Source: Tricholomella constricta
Lineage: Eukaryota; Basidiomycota; Agaricomycetes; Agaricales; Lyophyllaceae
Assembly: GCA_013368375.1 (NCBI GenBank)
Contig: JAACJP010000009.1
Span: 620,001 to 684,000 of the forward strand
Reading direction: 5' to 3'
DNA: 64,000 nucleotides
Positions within the stretch are counted from its first letter, which is position 1. Each line of letters begins with the position of its first letter. The notes beneath the pieces were generated by a model, which did not search any database, was not told the DNA's origin, and saw only the letters and a list, made by a program, of their open reading frames with translations. Positions 1 to 11,718 of this stretch are shown here, in pieces. A program made the translations under genes and the position numbers.

Positions 1-1
1 C

Positions 2-541
2 CGCCTCGAGGACGTCCCCGGAGGCGGTTCCGCGTGGTCAAGCATCTATCAGCCTTCCGGTGAAGGCGGATGGAGTTACAAGGGTCTCAAGGTCATCGAC
101 TTTGGGCGTACGATCGACACGAGGCTATTTCCTAGCGGCCAGCAGTTTATCGCAGAGTGGCCAACGGACGACCGAGACTGCTTCGAGGCCCGCGAGGACA
201 GGCCTTGGACATTCCAAACCGACTACTTTGGGCTCGTCAGCGTTATCTACTGCATGCTCTTCGGAAAGTATATTCAAAGCAGTTCGGTGGTGATGGTATC
301 GGATCGATACAAAATCAGCACGCCTTTGAAGAGGTATTGGCAGACGGACTTATGGAATAGGCTATTTGACGTCCTGCTCAATCCCTGCCACGTCAGATCC
401 GATGGTCAATTACCAGTGTCGGAAGAGCTTGGGGCTTTGCGCGGAGAAATGGAGGCTTGGTTGCAAGCAAACTGTAATCGTACGAGTAACACGTTGAAAG
501 GGTTGCTGAAGAAGGTGGAAGTTTCATGCTACGTCCATTAG
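2..541 (+). CDS. BUB1: BUB1-type mitotic checkpoint kinase, C-terminal part (5' end outside window)
   Basis: The frame is open from base 2 to a TAG at 541, so the gene enters from the left edge with about 179 residues visible. They form the C-lobe of a protein kinase. A VIDFGRTIDTRLFP stretch carries the DFG magnesium-binding motif, followed by IAEW, the acidic TDDRDCFEAREDRPW region, TDYFGL and IYCMLFGKYI. That combination is characteristic of BUB1/BUBR1-like spindle-checkpoint kinases. In known members the kinase phosphorylates histone H2A at centromeres and helps recruit shugoshin. The catalytic HRD loop and the N-terminal TPR/GLEBS part lie off the window, so whether this is BUB1 or a BUB1/MAD3 fusion cannot be told. 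It converges on the ataxin-2 gene, with 311 bp between the stops. Confidence 0.85.
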   Translation, partial: RLEDVPGGGSAWSSIYQPSGEGGWSYKGLKVIDFGRTIDTRLFPSGQQFIAEWPTDDRDCFEAREDRPWTFQTDYFGLVSVIYCMLFGKYIQSSSVVMVSDRYKISTPLKRYWQTDLWNRLFDVLLNPCHVRSDGQLPVSEELGALRGEMEAWLQANCNRTSNTLKGLLKKVEVSCYVH

Positions 542-852
542 TTAGGTTCCTGTGATGTCTTCCTATCGCAATCTTTTTGTTTTCCTACCACATATTCTTG
601 CAATTAAATCTTGCAACCGATGAAGCAAACCCGTCATCAGAAGACAGGCGTAGTAGTATTTCAGAATCCACAACAACAATGATCGTGAGCGAGCGTACAG
701 TGAATCCCGAAAAGTTTGCGTGGATTCTGATGCACAGAAGATACGACAAAATATCCAAGCGTCAGTGCCGTCCCACCACCCGCCCGACCCTCACGACAGA
801 CCCATCAGCCAAAGGAAAGTGAACAACGATAGCGGCAGTCATCAATCAACGC
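542..852. other. Convergent intergenic spacer
   Basis: This is the 3' spacer between the BUB1-type and ataxin-2 genes, which end facing each other. It must hold both 3' UTRs and poly(A) sites. I see no further gene or repeat. Confidence 0.6.
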
Positions 853-3800
853 TCACGCATGCCCGCCCATCTGGACAGGCGGCGCAGGGCCACCGTCGTA
901 AGGATGCTGGGGCACGTTCGGCGGCGGCATCATCATGTGATAAGGCACGGCGTGCTGGACTGTAGGCATGGGCATCGTGAACATTTTGCCAGTGTACTGG
1001 TCAAAGGGGATCATACGTTGCGGGCTCTGATGGTAATACTGATGGACGTGGGCGGGCATGGGCGTGGAAGGTACGGAAGGCCGGGGGCCTGCACCGTTAG
1101 GCGGGGGATAGGGAGGTCCGGGAGGGGGAGGGGGCATGTAAGCTTGTGCTGGAGATACGTAGTACCTGTGAGCGGCGAATCCTTCTGCTGCAATGCGTTG
1201 GGTAAACGTACGTGGCATCTGACCCATAGCGGGTGTATACATGGCTACAACGAACGCACATGTAAGAGGTGGAAGCAACAATGGACGAACAATAAGTGTA
1301 ACCTACCATTTGGAGGAGGCATTCCAGGAGGATATTGCATGGGTTGCATATAGGGGCCAGGCATATAAGCACCTGGGGGTCCAGGAGGAGCCATACTTGG
1401 CATCATAGGCTAGCGAACACTTAGAATATATTTCTAAGGTGACAAGGCGCAGACCTACTTGTCCAGGATAACCATAGGGCGGGTACGCGTAAACATAGCC
1501 ACGGGCGGCAGCTTGTGCTGCAGAGTCCTCTTCGTACGATGGAGGAGGAATTGGGGGTGGGCCGGGGGCGGGCATGTTGTGGGGTTGTTGGTGTTGAGGT
1601 TGATGTTGGGGCTGAGGGAACATTTGAGCGTAACGTTTGCCGTTGTATGGCCACAAGCCCGCTGCATGCCATGACGTGTTAGAAATTGAAGAGAGGATGA
1701 AGAGAAGCAGGCTGACGCACAGATTTGAGCAGCCTCAACGACCTTGTTATGCTTGAACGGATTGAAATCGTCCTTGATGTTCACGAGCTGACTTTTCTTA
1801 ATGGGGCGGGTGCCGAAGAAGGGATTGGGCGTCTTGAACCGAAAAGATCAGATGCTATATTTCTCGAAATAAGAAAGAATTGCATACCGTCTCGGGCTTG
1901 GGCTTAGGTGACACAGACGCTGAGGCAGCAGCAGCATTATTGGGTGGGGCAGCACCCTACATAACAAAAGATCAGAGAACGCTCTTAACATCAGCACTAG
2001 GAGCATCAGATTTACAGGAGTAAAGGCATTTGCCTTTGCATTGGGTCGGAATGATGACGCGTTGACGTTCAGCCGGTTGGCAGCGGTAGCGGGCGACATG
2101 TTGCCTGCATTCGCTGAGCCCGAGGCAGAGGGAGGTGTAGCAGCGTTGGCCGCGGGCGCGCCGTTGGCCGGTGCCGGCCCTGACGACTGGCGAGCCTTAG
2201 CGCCTTTGAAGGGAGGAATAGCCTGGATGAACATGGACGGCTTCTTGGCGGCAGCTTCCGATGTCGGCGTGGGCTTCGTAGACGCAGCAAACTTCGATGC
2301 AACACTCGCCTGAGCAGGCGCAACACTGTTAGTCGCTGTCTTTGCCGCGGGCGTGAGTGCTGGGCGTTGGGGTCCGCTGATCTTGGCAGCAGCGACTTGA
2401 GCGCCACGGGCGGCATTGGCAGGGGTGGTGGCGCCGATAGTGCGCGCCTGGGCTGATGCAGCATCCTTAGTCGCCTTCTCGCGGATGGCACGCTGCTTTT
2501 CTTCGTCCTTGGCCAGGATCGGCACAAGGTCATCAGGAATTGGCTTGTTCAGCTGTGGTGTGGGTGGCATTGAGTTCGATATAAATTTCTGATAGGGGAT
2601 TTATGTCGCACCTTGAAGTTTTGACTGAATTTGACCAGCTCAGCCATACGTTTGTCCATCTCGTTCTTGACAAGCGCTTGTCTCTTCTGGGTGAGACGTT
2701 GTTTCTCGTTAGTGACGAAGTCCCGGAAAGCCGGGAGGGCGTCCGCAGGCTGTTGTAAAGAGAACGCGTGTTCCAACAACCATCGTCATGAATAAATGTG
2801 TTGGACCCTACCTTGGTAACGGGAGCAGGGGAAGGAGCCTTGGAGGAGGAAGGTGACTGCGTTAGGGAAGGAAGTTTTGCACCATCCGGCCCATTGACAG
2901 AGACTTTCGGAATGTCAGCCGCAACCTTGGCTGTGGTGGGTGCCGCGGCCGCGTTGTTCACAGGAGGAGAGAGGGCACCTGGTTTCCGGGCACCGGGAGG
3001 GACATATGCATTGGTTCCTCGGACCACGGCTCCGTATCTGGAGACAAGATTAGCCCATATTAATCGAGATACACGTGTTGAACAACTCAACTTGTCTTCC
3101 TCGTTTATCCCACTGTCATCGACGGTTTGATTTCTCTCCTCAGCGATGTGGGGGTTACTGGACGTGGCCTGATATGATGTAAGTGGGTAATGGCAGTGAG
3201 AATGATGAATTCACGCACTCCAATAATCTCATTTGCGATGCGTTGGGCGTTGCGTTCTCGCTCCTTGAAGTCCGCGGCGCTGCGGTCCAGCTTGGTCGTG
3301 TACAAGTTCTCGTCGAAATTTGTCTTGACACCAAAGAGTTTTTCGTTGACAGCAAACTGATCCCACGATGTGTTGTTTAATGGCCCAAAGGTATCGTCAT
3401 CGGTAGCAGGAACGGCATCTGGACCTGCTGACCATTGTTGCAGCTCGCGTTCGCGGCCAGCGCCTTTCCGCTGGCTAATGTCGGTATCTGTGCGAAATGC
3501 TGGACCAAGAAGGAAAGATATCAGCCTTGACGAAACACTGATCGGGGCCGACTGATGTCGAACTTACAATCGCCGTTCGGAGGTTTCGCATCAGCAGGAC
3601 CTGACGACCAAGTGTCGATATTAGTTGACGCAATGAAGAGCTGGTCCTTAAGTGGTGCTCCGGGAGAGGAGATTTCCTTCACATCCTTCAATGTGACGCC
3701 GGTGGTATCGCCCTCGCCGCCAGTCGATGCGATGACACCCTCGTAGCGCTGCGAGGTCTTGGTGCAGACAGTGACCGTTGTTCCCTATTATAACATTAAT

Positions 3801-4142
3801 TGAGCAAGACATATAACTGGGATAGATGCAAGGGTACGACGCACAGTCAGGCCGGAGAGAGATTGAAGTACGCGGTCTTGCACTGCGTCTGCGCGGGAAC
3901 CATTAGCCTGTGCCAGTGGTGGAAAGTTGCCTGTAACGGGAGATGCGGCTCCTTGCGTGCGTGTAGGGGCGTTGGGAGGAGGAGTGTAAGTGGGCGAAGC
4001 CCGGGCACCTGTCCAAGCAGGTATGCGGCTATACAGGCATTTAGAGCACGGATCGAGGTAGAGCAGATAGGACGCAGACTCACCGAGCAGGCTCAGGAGC
4101 GCCTTTCCTGGCAGGCTTGTTCTGTCGGGCTGCCGTCGCCAT
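853..4142 (-). CDS. PBP1: Ataxin-2/PBP1 homologue (LsmAD, PAM2), RNA-binding stress-granule protein
   Basis: This multi-exon gene runs from an ATG at 4142 (MATAARQNKPARKG) to a stop at 853. In order, exons encode a Lsm-like SM-ATX domain (GTTVTVCTKTSQRYEGVIAS, 3600-3780), the LsmAD domain (YTTKLDRSAADFKERERNAQRIANEI, 3215-3305), an Ala/Pro-rich disordered middle, a PAM2 peptide (LNVNASSFRPNAKANAFTP, near 2015-2080) and a Pro/Met/Tyr-rich tail ending in HPYDGGPAPPVQMGGHA. Family knowledge: PBP1/ataxin-2 binds the MLLE domain of poly(A)-binding protein through PAM2, tunes poly(A) tail length and nucleates stress granules. Both hallmark domains and PAM2 are visible, so the assignment is strong. 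Exact exon borders in the tail (1280-1900) are less sure. It is divergent from RNASEH2A across a 1.17-kb gap. Confidence 0.9.
2015..2080 (-). other. PAM2 motif (PABP MLLE-binding peptide) in the ataxin-2 gene
   Basis: The peptide LNVNASSFRPNAKANAFTP fits the PAM2 pattern (Leu-x-x-x-Ala-x-x-Phe-x-Pro). The Phe-x-Pro core inserts into the MLLE domain of poly(A)-binding protein in studied homologues. It sits in an otherwise Ala/Pro-rich disordered region. Confidence 0.85.
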
Positions 4143-5309
4143 AAGAAAAAAAAAACCTTGATAAGAGACTCAAGAGAAGCAAACACAGCTGGTGAAGACA
4201 CCAAGTGGTAGCAAGCGAGTCGCTATGCGAATTGGGTCGTCAGGGGAAGAAAAGGCAGAGAAATGACGGCTGTGAGGACGACAAGAGGCTGCAGGCAGCA
4301 GGAAAGCGAGCTGAAGCGGGAGGGCTGGGCAGGCGCTAGGTACAGTTGTCGTGCAACCCGAGTACGAGCTGTTACAACAAACGTGACTATTGTTGTTACC
4401 CCCCGTTACGCCTTCCCCGGACCCCTGCCACCAGTCTCTCGAAAATCCGCACCTCTGCGTCTCTTAGCGCAATTGATACTGCAAACCAGTGTGGACTTTA
4501 GGCGCCACACACTTGTAGCAGTTCAATCACTTTCTGATATGAAAGGCGTAAAGAGATGGCACAAGACAGTCCTGCATACTTTTTCAAAGTCCGACATGGG
4601 GTCCCAGCGCATGTCAAGAATTCCGGTCACACCTGTGTCACCGTGAAATCCGTGAAGCTGTGCCCGTCGGAATCAATCTTCCAACCGCTCTTGTCCCGTC
4701 ATCGCCTCTACTTTCCTCAAGTATAAGTACTGTGCATCATACAGGAAACAGACTCATCTTTGATTCAATATTGCTCATCACAGAACTGCTTGTGCAGCCA
4801 TATTTCTCTCGTTCAGGGTACTTTCAAGTATTGTTACATTTATGATCGTCAATTTACTGCCATATCCGTTGAATTTGCAACTATGGGATCTTGAAGATCC
4901 TGAAAATCAATGCGTCGCAACTCGGGCATCTTAAGCCAGCAGGAGGGACCGGGTTTAAGGACCTGTAGCCGTCTGTAAATACGGTATCACCCTGCATCCA
5001 ATTTCCAGTGATGCTCCTGTCCTACAGTAGAATGTATGACAATACATACGTGTGGTTGAGGAGGCAGCTTCAGAATAGAGCGTCGAACTCTGATCGAACA
5101 TTGAGAGATTATTCGTGTCGCCCCAAGTTCCTTGAAGGTCATCTACCAATTCCAAATTGCTGCATGTCTATGATACTAGCTCATCGAGGAGCCACTTCAT
5201 ATATATCTTGACTTGCCATGAAGTTGGAAGGTCTGTTGTGCAGATGCTATTGCGGATTGAACACGCCACAAGCCAAACAACGCGTACACATCGCGTCTTG
5301 CTTCCAACC
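4143..5309. promoter_or_regulatory. Divergent promoter region of ataxin-2 and RNASEH2A genes
   Basis: A 1.17-kb gap between two outward-facing starts. Open frames here are short with no recognisable domains. A TATATAT-like stretch lies near 5200, about 110 bp before the RNase H2A ATG. Nothing else could be identified. Confidence 0.5.
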
Positions 5310-6496
5310 ATGCCCGACCAAATTCCTTCTGCACCTGGACCCTCCACTCCCCTCACTGAATCCTATACATACCACTCCAAACTGCCCACCGCTGCAGGGC
5401 CCTACATCCTGGGCGTCGATGAGGCCGGGCGTGGGCCTGTTCTGGGTCCTCTTGTGTATGGGGTGGCATACTGTCCTGTGGCATACAAGGAGCAACTAGA
5501 AGAGCTAGGCTTTGCGGGTACAGCCTGTCCCTCAGTATCCAAGCCAGTTTAAAAATCCACAATCCACTTAGACTCTAAAACCCTCACGCCGGAAATACGG
5601 TCTACACTCCTGACAACGCTCGATTCTGATCCCGACAACCTCGCATGGTCAGTGCAAGTTATCAGGTAAATCCCTCATCTTAAGCGTGCAAAAACTGTCT
5701 TTAACGCCCCTCAAAAAGCCCACAAGCTATTTCAAGTGGTATGCTTCGGCGCCCGCCCATAAATCTCAACGTCCAGTCCCAGGATGCAACAATCCTCCTC
5801 ATACGCGAGGTCCTTGCAAAAGGCATTCAACTATCCGAGGCAAGCCCCTTCGCACCGCGCAAGCAAGCCCGACTCACTGATGCCACCTGTACCAGGTATA
5901 CGTAGATGCCCTGGGCAGCACCACCACTTACCAGGCATACCTCTCGGGTCTTTTCCCTGGGATCGAATTTACAGTGACGAACCAAGCCGACTCCAAGTTC
6001 AAGGTCGTCGGTGCTGCGAGTGTAGCTGCGAAAGTCACTCGCGACGCTTGTCTCGAGAGCTGGGTCTTCGAAGAGAGCATCGCAGAAGATGGGACGCCCG
6101 TTTCGGGCCTTCCAGAGGCCGCGGTGTCTTCTGGGTATCCCTCAGGTATGCCTCAATTACATTTCGTTCATAATTTTGGCGGTTACGCTAATGTCCTTAC
6201 TGTAGACCCGAAAACACAGGCGTGGCTCAAGAACTCCATCGAGCCGACATTTGGGTACCCCAAGCTGGTTCGCTTTTCGTGGACGACAGTAAAATTGCTG
6301 TTGGAGAAAAACGCACATGCTGTGAAATGGTGCGCTCAATCTCTTTCTAAAATGCATCGGATCTGACATATCTGCTCAAAGGACTGATGAAGGACAGGCG
6401 TCATTAGTGAAGGCGTTCGAGTCTGGTAAAGGCAGGGAGAAGGACCGCTGTGCGGTCGCAAAAGACCTAAAAATCGTCAGCGTTGGAATGCTGTAA
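5310..6496 (+). CDS. RNASEH2A: Ribonuclease H2 subunit A (catalytic)
   Basis: Spliced from an ATG at 5310 ([15 protein letters not shown]) to a TAA at 6494-6496. RNase HII signatures are complete. [17 protein letters not shown] holds the first catalytic Asp and Glu. [15 protein letters not shown] is rebuilt across a first intron starting at 5519. VYVDALG holds the third acid, and [22 protein letters not shown] the fourth plus the conserved basic patch. HAVKW and [18 protein letters not shown] form the C-terminal end. The enzyme cleaves the RNA strand of RNA-DNA hybrids and excises ribonucleotides from DNA in the nucleus, together with two accessory subunits not in this window. Upstream in-frame ATG codons at 5157 lack family similarity, so 5310 is preferred. 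Confidence 0.92.
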
Positions 6497-6613
6497 CAGG
6501 TAGCCACGTCAGCTTTCGACATGCTCATGTACAATACCATCTGATACCCATGCATAATTTACAATGCCCAAAAAGTAAAGCAGTCTTGTAGAAGAGTCTA
6601 AGACCTAAAGTCT

Positions 6614-9558
6614 TCATCTCCTCTTAGTCGGCGGTGGGCTGAGCGCATCCTCCCCGGCCTTCCTCTTCGTCCCAAACCCAAACGCCACCTTGGAGCGCTC
6701 CGCAGGCACAGGCGTACCGCTCTGTGACGGTGTATCCACCGCAGATGATATCCTCGAGAACCCAGGCTTCGGTGCAGGCGATGCCGAGTTGCTGTACGGC
6801 GCTATGGATGAAAATCCTGACGGGGCAGGACTCTCGCCGTTCATGAGCGCCTGAGCCTGAGGTGCAGGAAGGGTCATGAAGCCAGTCTCCGCGGCCTGAT
6901 GTGCGGTTTTGCCTTCTTTTTTCTTCTTGGCCTTCTCAGTTTTCCCTTTGGTCAAGGGTTGCGCATCGAGGAAGTCGGCTGCTTGCGGTACAGCACTTGA
7001 CACGAAGAAGTCAGGATCTTAATCAACAAAGAGGAAAAAGGATAGGACATACCCTCGGTTTCCAACGGACAGCACGAAGTGCGCCTGCCCCGCCTTCTGC
7101 TGCCGCTGTTGGAAGGCGCTGTTCATGCTAAGTGGTGTATCCCCACTCGCCATCGCCGCCTGCTTCTGCTCCTCCGCAATCTTCTTCAGCCTCTTCTCCG
7201 TTTTCATCTTCCCCGAGCCCTTTCCGTGGAACTTATGCGACAACGCCTTCCACGCCTCCTTTGGTGTCAACGCCCGCCCGAACTCATCGTAATACACAAT
7301 ATTCACGTCCGGCTTGTAGTTCTTGAACGCCTCCATGTTATCCCGCGCCTCCTGTTGCTCCCGCAACCGGTTCTCGTACTCCCGCTGTGCCTGATCCTTG
7401 TTCGCCCCACGCGACTGCAGCTTTTCCAGCTCGCGCTGCGCCACCCGCCGGCGCTGCTCCGCCAACCACAAGTCGCGCTGCAGCTGGGTCTTCTCGCGAT
7501 CCTTCTGGTCCGCTACGGGTGTAGCAAGGATGCCCTGCTGCCGCAGGATGTTAAGCGTGGACGCCATGCCAGAACTGAAGTTCTGCTCAGCGGAGGTACC
7601 GCCCACCGCATCCTCCTCTTCCTGCTTCACGCGCTGCATGCTCTCCTCGACTTCGGTCGCGTGGAGAGCGTTCTCAATGGCGTTTAGCATAGCCATTTCG
7701 TCTTCCTCTTCGTCCTCCTCTTTCACGACAACTTCACCTGCTTCGACCTCGTCCATCACTTGATCGCCTGGGGCCATTGACACGTCGCGCGAGGGTGACT
7801 GCTGCTTCACACGTGGCGCGGGTGAGGGGTGCACTGTAGATTCCTTCGATTCTGACTTGATGATTGGGTTGTTCCCGACAGCGCGCACGAACTCCGACGT
7901 ATCGTCGAATGTGAGTCCACCCGACTCGTCGCCAGCTTCGTTTTCGGACTCAATCTTGATGACCTCTTTGGCATCTTCCTCTTCTTGAGCCCGCTGTTCT
8001 GCAACTGTACGAAAGCAGTTATATTGACAGATGAAAAATGAAGGAGACTATGGTACGCACTCTTTTGAGCTAATTGTTCGGGGGTCAACTTCTTCGCTTT
8101 GTGGAGTTTTGCTTTACGTGATCGCGCGAGAGCAGCTTGGAGATCATCGTCATCGACAAAATTGGTGTTTAGATCCCTGGCTCTTGGTATAATCGGTTTC
8201 TGGTCCACGTCCATTTGGTCGCCTGGCGTAGGCTCTGTTTCAGCAGGCGCACGGCGAGATGAGCGCTTCTTCTTGGCCTAGACGATAGAACAGATTATTA
8301 TTGCGCGGGCTACAGCAGGATGAGAAGTCGCTTGCCTTGAGTTTCTTGAACCCAATATCCCCTTCCTTCAAATAGTCAGTCACTTCCAAGTTTTCTAAAG
8401 ATGGTAGGGTCAGTCGAAGCATTTAAACTTACACAGAGGGAAACTGACTGGAATAGTCTATCGATAGAAGTGACTTGTTAACAGATGCAGCCGCTTGATA
8501 TTTTTGTTCTTCCTGCTGAGCTTTGACCGATACCACAGAGCTGCCTAATCGGAAACCCTGTCACAAATGATTAAAGTATATCAGGAGTGTCGTAAAAATC
8601 ACTTACAGTTTCCTGAATACCATTGATATCTTCGTCATACTTGGCGAGCACGGCACGCTTCATGCCTTGATTCCCTTCGATGAACTCCTCATCATCGTAG
8701 CCCGTGTAATCCCGCTTCTTTGTTTTCAGTTCAATATTCTTCCGTGTGCGCTCATCCTCGGCCATTTCGACATTCTGCAGCTCATCCTCTGCGCATAGAG
8801 ACATTTATCATTCTGATCAGAAAAAATATGTCCAACGCACCTTCATTATCGAGGATTCGACTATCTTTCAAGGTGAGTATACGAGCTTCGCCCTCGTCCA
8901 TCTCGTCGAAGTCATGGCTGACCTTAAGCCCCACAAGATCGCCTAGAAAATTACCAATGTTAAATATGGACTTTAGTCAGAAGCCAACGTCACTCACGTT
9001 CTGAGTAGTCATCCCCCTGGAAAATTTTGTCCATGTTCTCCAGCTCCTCTTGTCGCTTCTTCGCCAGCTCCTTCTCCTTCTTTTTACTCCGCCTGATCCA
9101 CTTCAGGGTGTCGTCGACGTCGGCATCTGCATCACCGAGAGTCGAGCCTTTGAGCGCAGCATTGAGCTCCTGCCGATTCCGTACCCTATCGGAGCACGCG
9201 TGAGCAAAGGCGCCCTCTTGTTCATGATGTAGACGGTCGTGGGCCTGAGATGCCCATGGACAAAAATGGAAGTGACAGTGGGGATAAAGAATTGAAGTAC
9301 TCACTTGGCTATCTTGTCTTGAATCTTCCTGAAAAAAAGGCGTCAGTGTATTCTGGGCAGAAGAGACGACAAACTTGGGGAATGTCTGTACTTTGACTCG
9401 CGCTCCTTCTGTTCGCGCTCCCGCTGCTTCGCATAATTATCCTCCGCCTGCTTGTCCTTGTCGTCTGCTGGAGGACCATCTTCCGTCAGCGGCTTGAGAC
9501 CAAGGCTGATACGAATCTTGTTCGTCTCTTCCAAGCTGATACTTTCTTCCATCGACAT
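6614..9558 (-). CDS. SNU66: U4/U6.U5 tri-snRNP protein SNU66/SART1 with N-terminal HIND element
   Basis: This multi-exon gene starts at 9558 (MSMEES; the second ATG at 9552 is equally possible) and stops at 6614. The first residues, SLEETNKIRISLGLKPL, match the Hub1-interaction (HIND) element of SNU66/SART1. Then follow a Lys/Glu-rich helical region (WIRRSKKKEKELAKKRQEELENMD), a DYTGYDDEEF segment, a long acidic stretch and the conserved C-terminal block (YYDEFGRALTPKEAWKALSHKFHGKGSGKMKTEKR, near 7190-7330). A Lys- and Ser/Pro-rich tail ends in LSPPPTKRR, a likely nuclear signal. Family role: tri-snRNP component required for spliceosome activation. Hub1 binding to HIND is known to help use weak 5' splice sites. 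It shares a 116-bp divergent promoter with the complex I gene. Confidence 0.92.
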
Positions 9559-9674
9559 GTTGCGAGGAGAGGAGGGTGTGATTACGTGATGGAGGCAATT
9601 TGTCCATGTTGTGCAGGCGCTTCAAGTTGTTTCCTGTCATCTCCGTTACTCTCAGGCTCAGGCTCTAAACCACA
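9559..9674. promoter_or_regulatory. 116-bp bidirectional promoter (SNU66 / complex I 9.5 kDa subunit)
   Basis: The start codons of SNU66 (9558, minus) and the complex I subunit (9675, plus) face away from each other with only 116 bp between. Both 5' UTRs and core promoters must fit here or overlap the genes. No clear TATA box is seen. Confidence 0.6.
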
Positions 9675-10017
9675 ATGGCGTCGCTCACTGGTCCGTTCCG
9701 CCAAACCTATCGCTACATGGTAAATACGGAACGCAATACAGGGAGGATATATATACTGAGACCATTTCATTGCGCTACAGCAACGCCAGGCTCACGAAAA
9801 TACGGTCATCTTTTACTCATGTATCATCGGGTTAATTGGGCCAGCCATGGTCGTCACAATACCACCCATCCGTGAACGCTTTGGATATCGACCGGCAGAG
9901 CCCGTACCAACCTCATACCCCCGTGCGTCCTTAACCTTAATTGATCAGGCGTCGGACTCATCTTTTGCAGTTCCTAACCGCGCACGGAGACCTGTACAGG
10001 GCTACGAGGATGAGTGA
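9675..10017 (+). CDS. nuo9.5: NADH:ubiquinone oxidoreductase 9.5 kDa subunit (complex I; NDUFA3-like)
   Basis: Three exons (9675-9719, 9781-9922, 9971-10017) join into a 77-residue protein. It begins MASLTGPFRQTYRYMQRQAH, has one hydrophobic segment (IFYSCIIGLIGPAMVVTIPPI) and ends RRPVQGYEDE. The layout matches the fungal complex I 9.5 kDa accessory subunit, the counterpart of animal NDUFA3: a short N-terminal amphipathic part with a Pro/Tyr start, one membrane span in the middle, a PPIRxxFG turn, and a Pro-rich tail. It acts in the inner mitochondrial membrane arm of complex I. Both introns have canonical GT-AG ends and preserve the frame. No single open frame covers the gene, so simple gene finders may miss it. 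Confidence 0.85.
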
Positions 10018-11718
10018 GAGAAGGAGTCGACGGGATTCCATTTATTCGAATGATATTGGAGGGTCCTGAAGGAAAAGAATAAGATAACTTTGGGCTGATG
10101 GAAGTACTGAAGCAGAAACCGTATCTTGGAAGCGGACTTTACCGTCGCGGTATCCTTTCCTCAAAACTGTGTCGGCTAATGGGGTCGAATACCAGGTTCC
10201 ATTGGCACGGGCGCCAAATTTTAGGCCCCCTGCACAGTCACGTTAATCTTGCCTGCCATCTTTTGAAGCCTACACATGCGATATCTGAAAGGCGACAACT
10301 TTCTCTTCTTTTGATGGCGGCCATCGTTTCACTCGCCGTCAAACTTGCAGTTTTGTTTACTCTGCTTCCGACTGGAGACTGTCGTGTCTCTGGGGTCCGA
10401 CGCCCATTAGCCTTGTGGCCCCTCAATATTGCCCTTGCTTGTGAATGAAATCTTGTATTTGGGGATATGTTCGGGGAGGGTAAACAACACAGCTCCGAAT
10501 AATCATCGGCGGCGTCACTGTGACTGTCAACTTCTCACAGCTTTTGGCAGTCGTTACGCAAAGCATCATTTGAAGGCATAAGAGGTATACACGTCTCTAT
10601 CGAAAGTTTTCTGACCTTTAGATCCTTATACGAGTCGTCGAACTCTATCTATTCTCTGTAGGGGTGTCACATCGATTCGATTTGTTTAACCTTGTCAAAG
10701 CATGCACACCATTCTGCGATTCGTAAGAAGGGTAAGGTGAGCGCAGGCAAGGATCTCGTCCAGGATAACTATGTAATAACATACTTTGTTCGTAGATGAA
10801 CGCTGCCTTGTCCAAACTTACCGGGATTGATTCAAAGGATTTCCCCGTTCATAAATACTTCGAGTCAGGCACAAATGCCACTTGTTTTCTTGATCGTACC
10901 TACGGGATGCCTCCTTGGGCTGTTGATGGGAAAGGAGAAATAATGTCGTGGCCAGGCTGTAATCTGCTGCGTTTCATTGCGGACACCACCGTAATTCAAT
11001 GACAGAAATCCGACTGCGATGTGCGCGAGTACGATCTCACCACGCTCGACGACGGCCGGACCACCCTATTCATCATCCAGTTGGCTGGCAATCACCAACA
11101 CCATAGGATGTCGGTCTAGGCGGGGGACGGACGCTTGCAGAAGCCGATCGCGCTCCGCGTTGAAACTTAAGCTATGTTTTCAGCAAGGCTTTGCTAAGTG
11201 GTAGGGCTCTCAGCTCGGCGGCTCCCCTAGATGCATGTACAATGAGGCCTCTCCATACCCGTCGAATAAAAAGGACCTGTCCCAACGTCTGGGATATTAT
11301 TCGTGCATGAGACCCGATACAGAGCGTTCTGTAGCCGACTTCAGTAAACATATAACAAATCGCACTGACCTACATATATTCCGAACAGCCGGGACATGGT
11401 ACAATTGAATCCAAGGAAACTCACCTCTCGTTTTTCCTGGACATATGTACGTTGAGCGCTATTCAAAGAAATACAGGCATGTGCTGAAGCGCAGTTTACA
11501 GTTGCAAATGGGCGAAAAGGCATTCAGCCGCGTAATCCAGCCACAAGACTAGTTACTGGATATTTGTACCAGTGGTAGCTCTCAGTGCACGGTAAGTAAG
11601 GAAGAGTGCGAAAAGTGATATTGCATTGTCTTTATGATCTATTGGTTGATTGGAATGTACAAGGAGCCACGCAGTAGAAATACTGAACTGAGAAGGATCC
11701 ACCACGAGAGCTCGGAAT
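10018..11718. other. Gene-poor spacer with one weak small-gene candidate
   Basis: This 1.7 kb separates the conserved left block from the accessory block. One two-exon frame can be drawn: 10702 (MHTILRFVRR), an intron with GTAAGG donor and TTCGTAG acceptor, then an exon from 10796 to a stop at 11002 (ending NLLRFIADTTVIQ), about 78 residues. It resembles nothing I know and has no clear signal peptide, so I leave it as a possibility only. The rest shows nothing recognisable. Confidence 0.3.

Noticed and set aside
859..1353. 164-codon plus frame across the end of the ataxin-2 gene
   Set aside because: It is the antisense shadow of the Pro/Met-rich ataxin-2 tail.
4263..4646. 127-codon plus frame in the ataxin-2/RNASEH2A gap
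   Set aside because: Arg-rich low-information sequence with no domain, in a region expected to be promoter.
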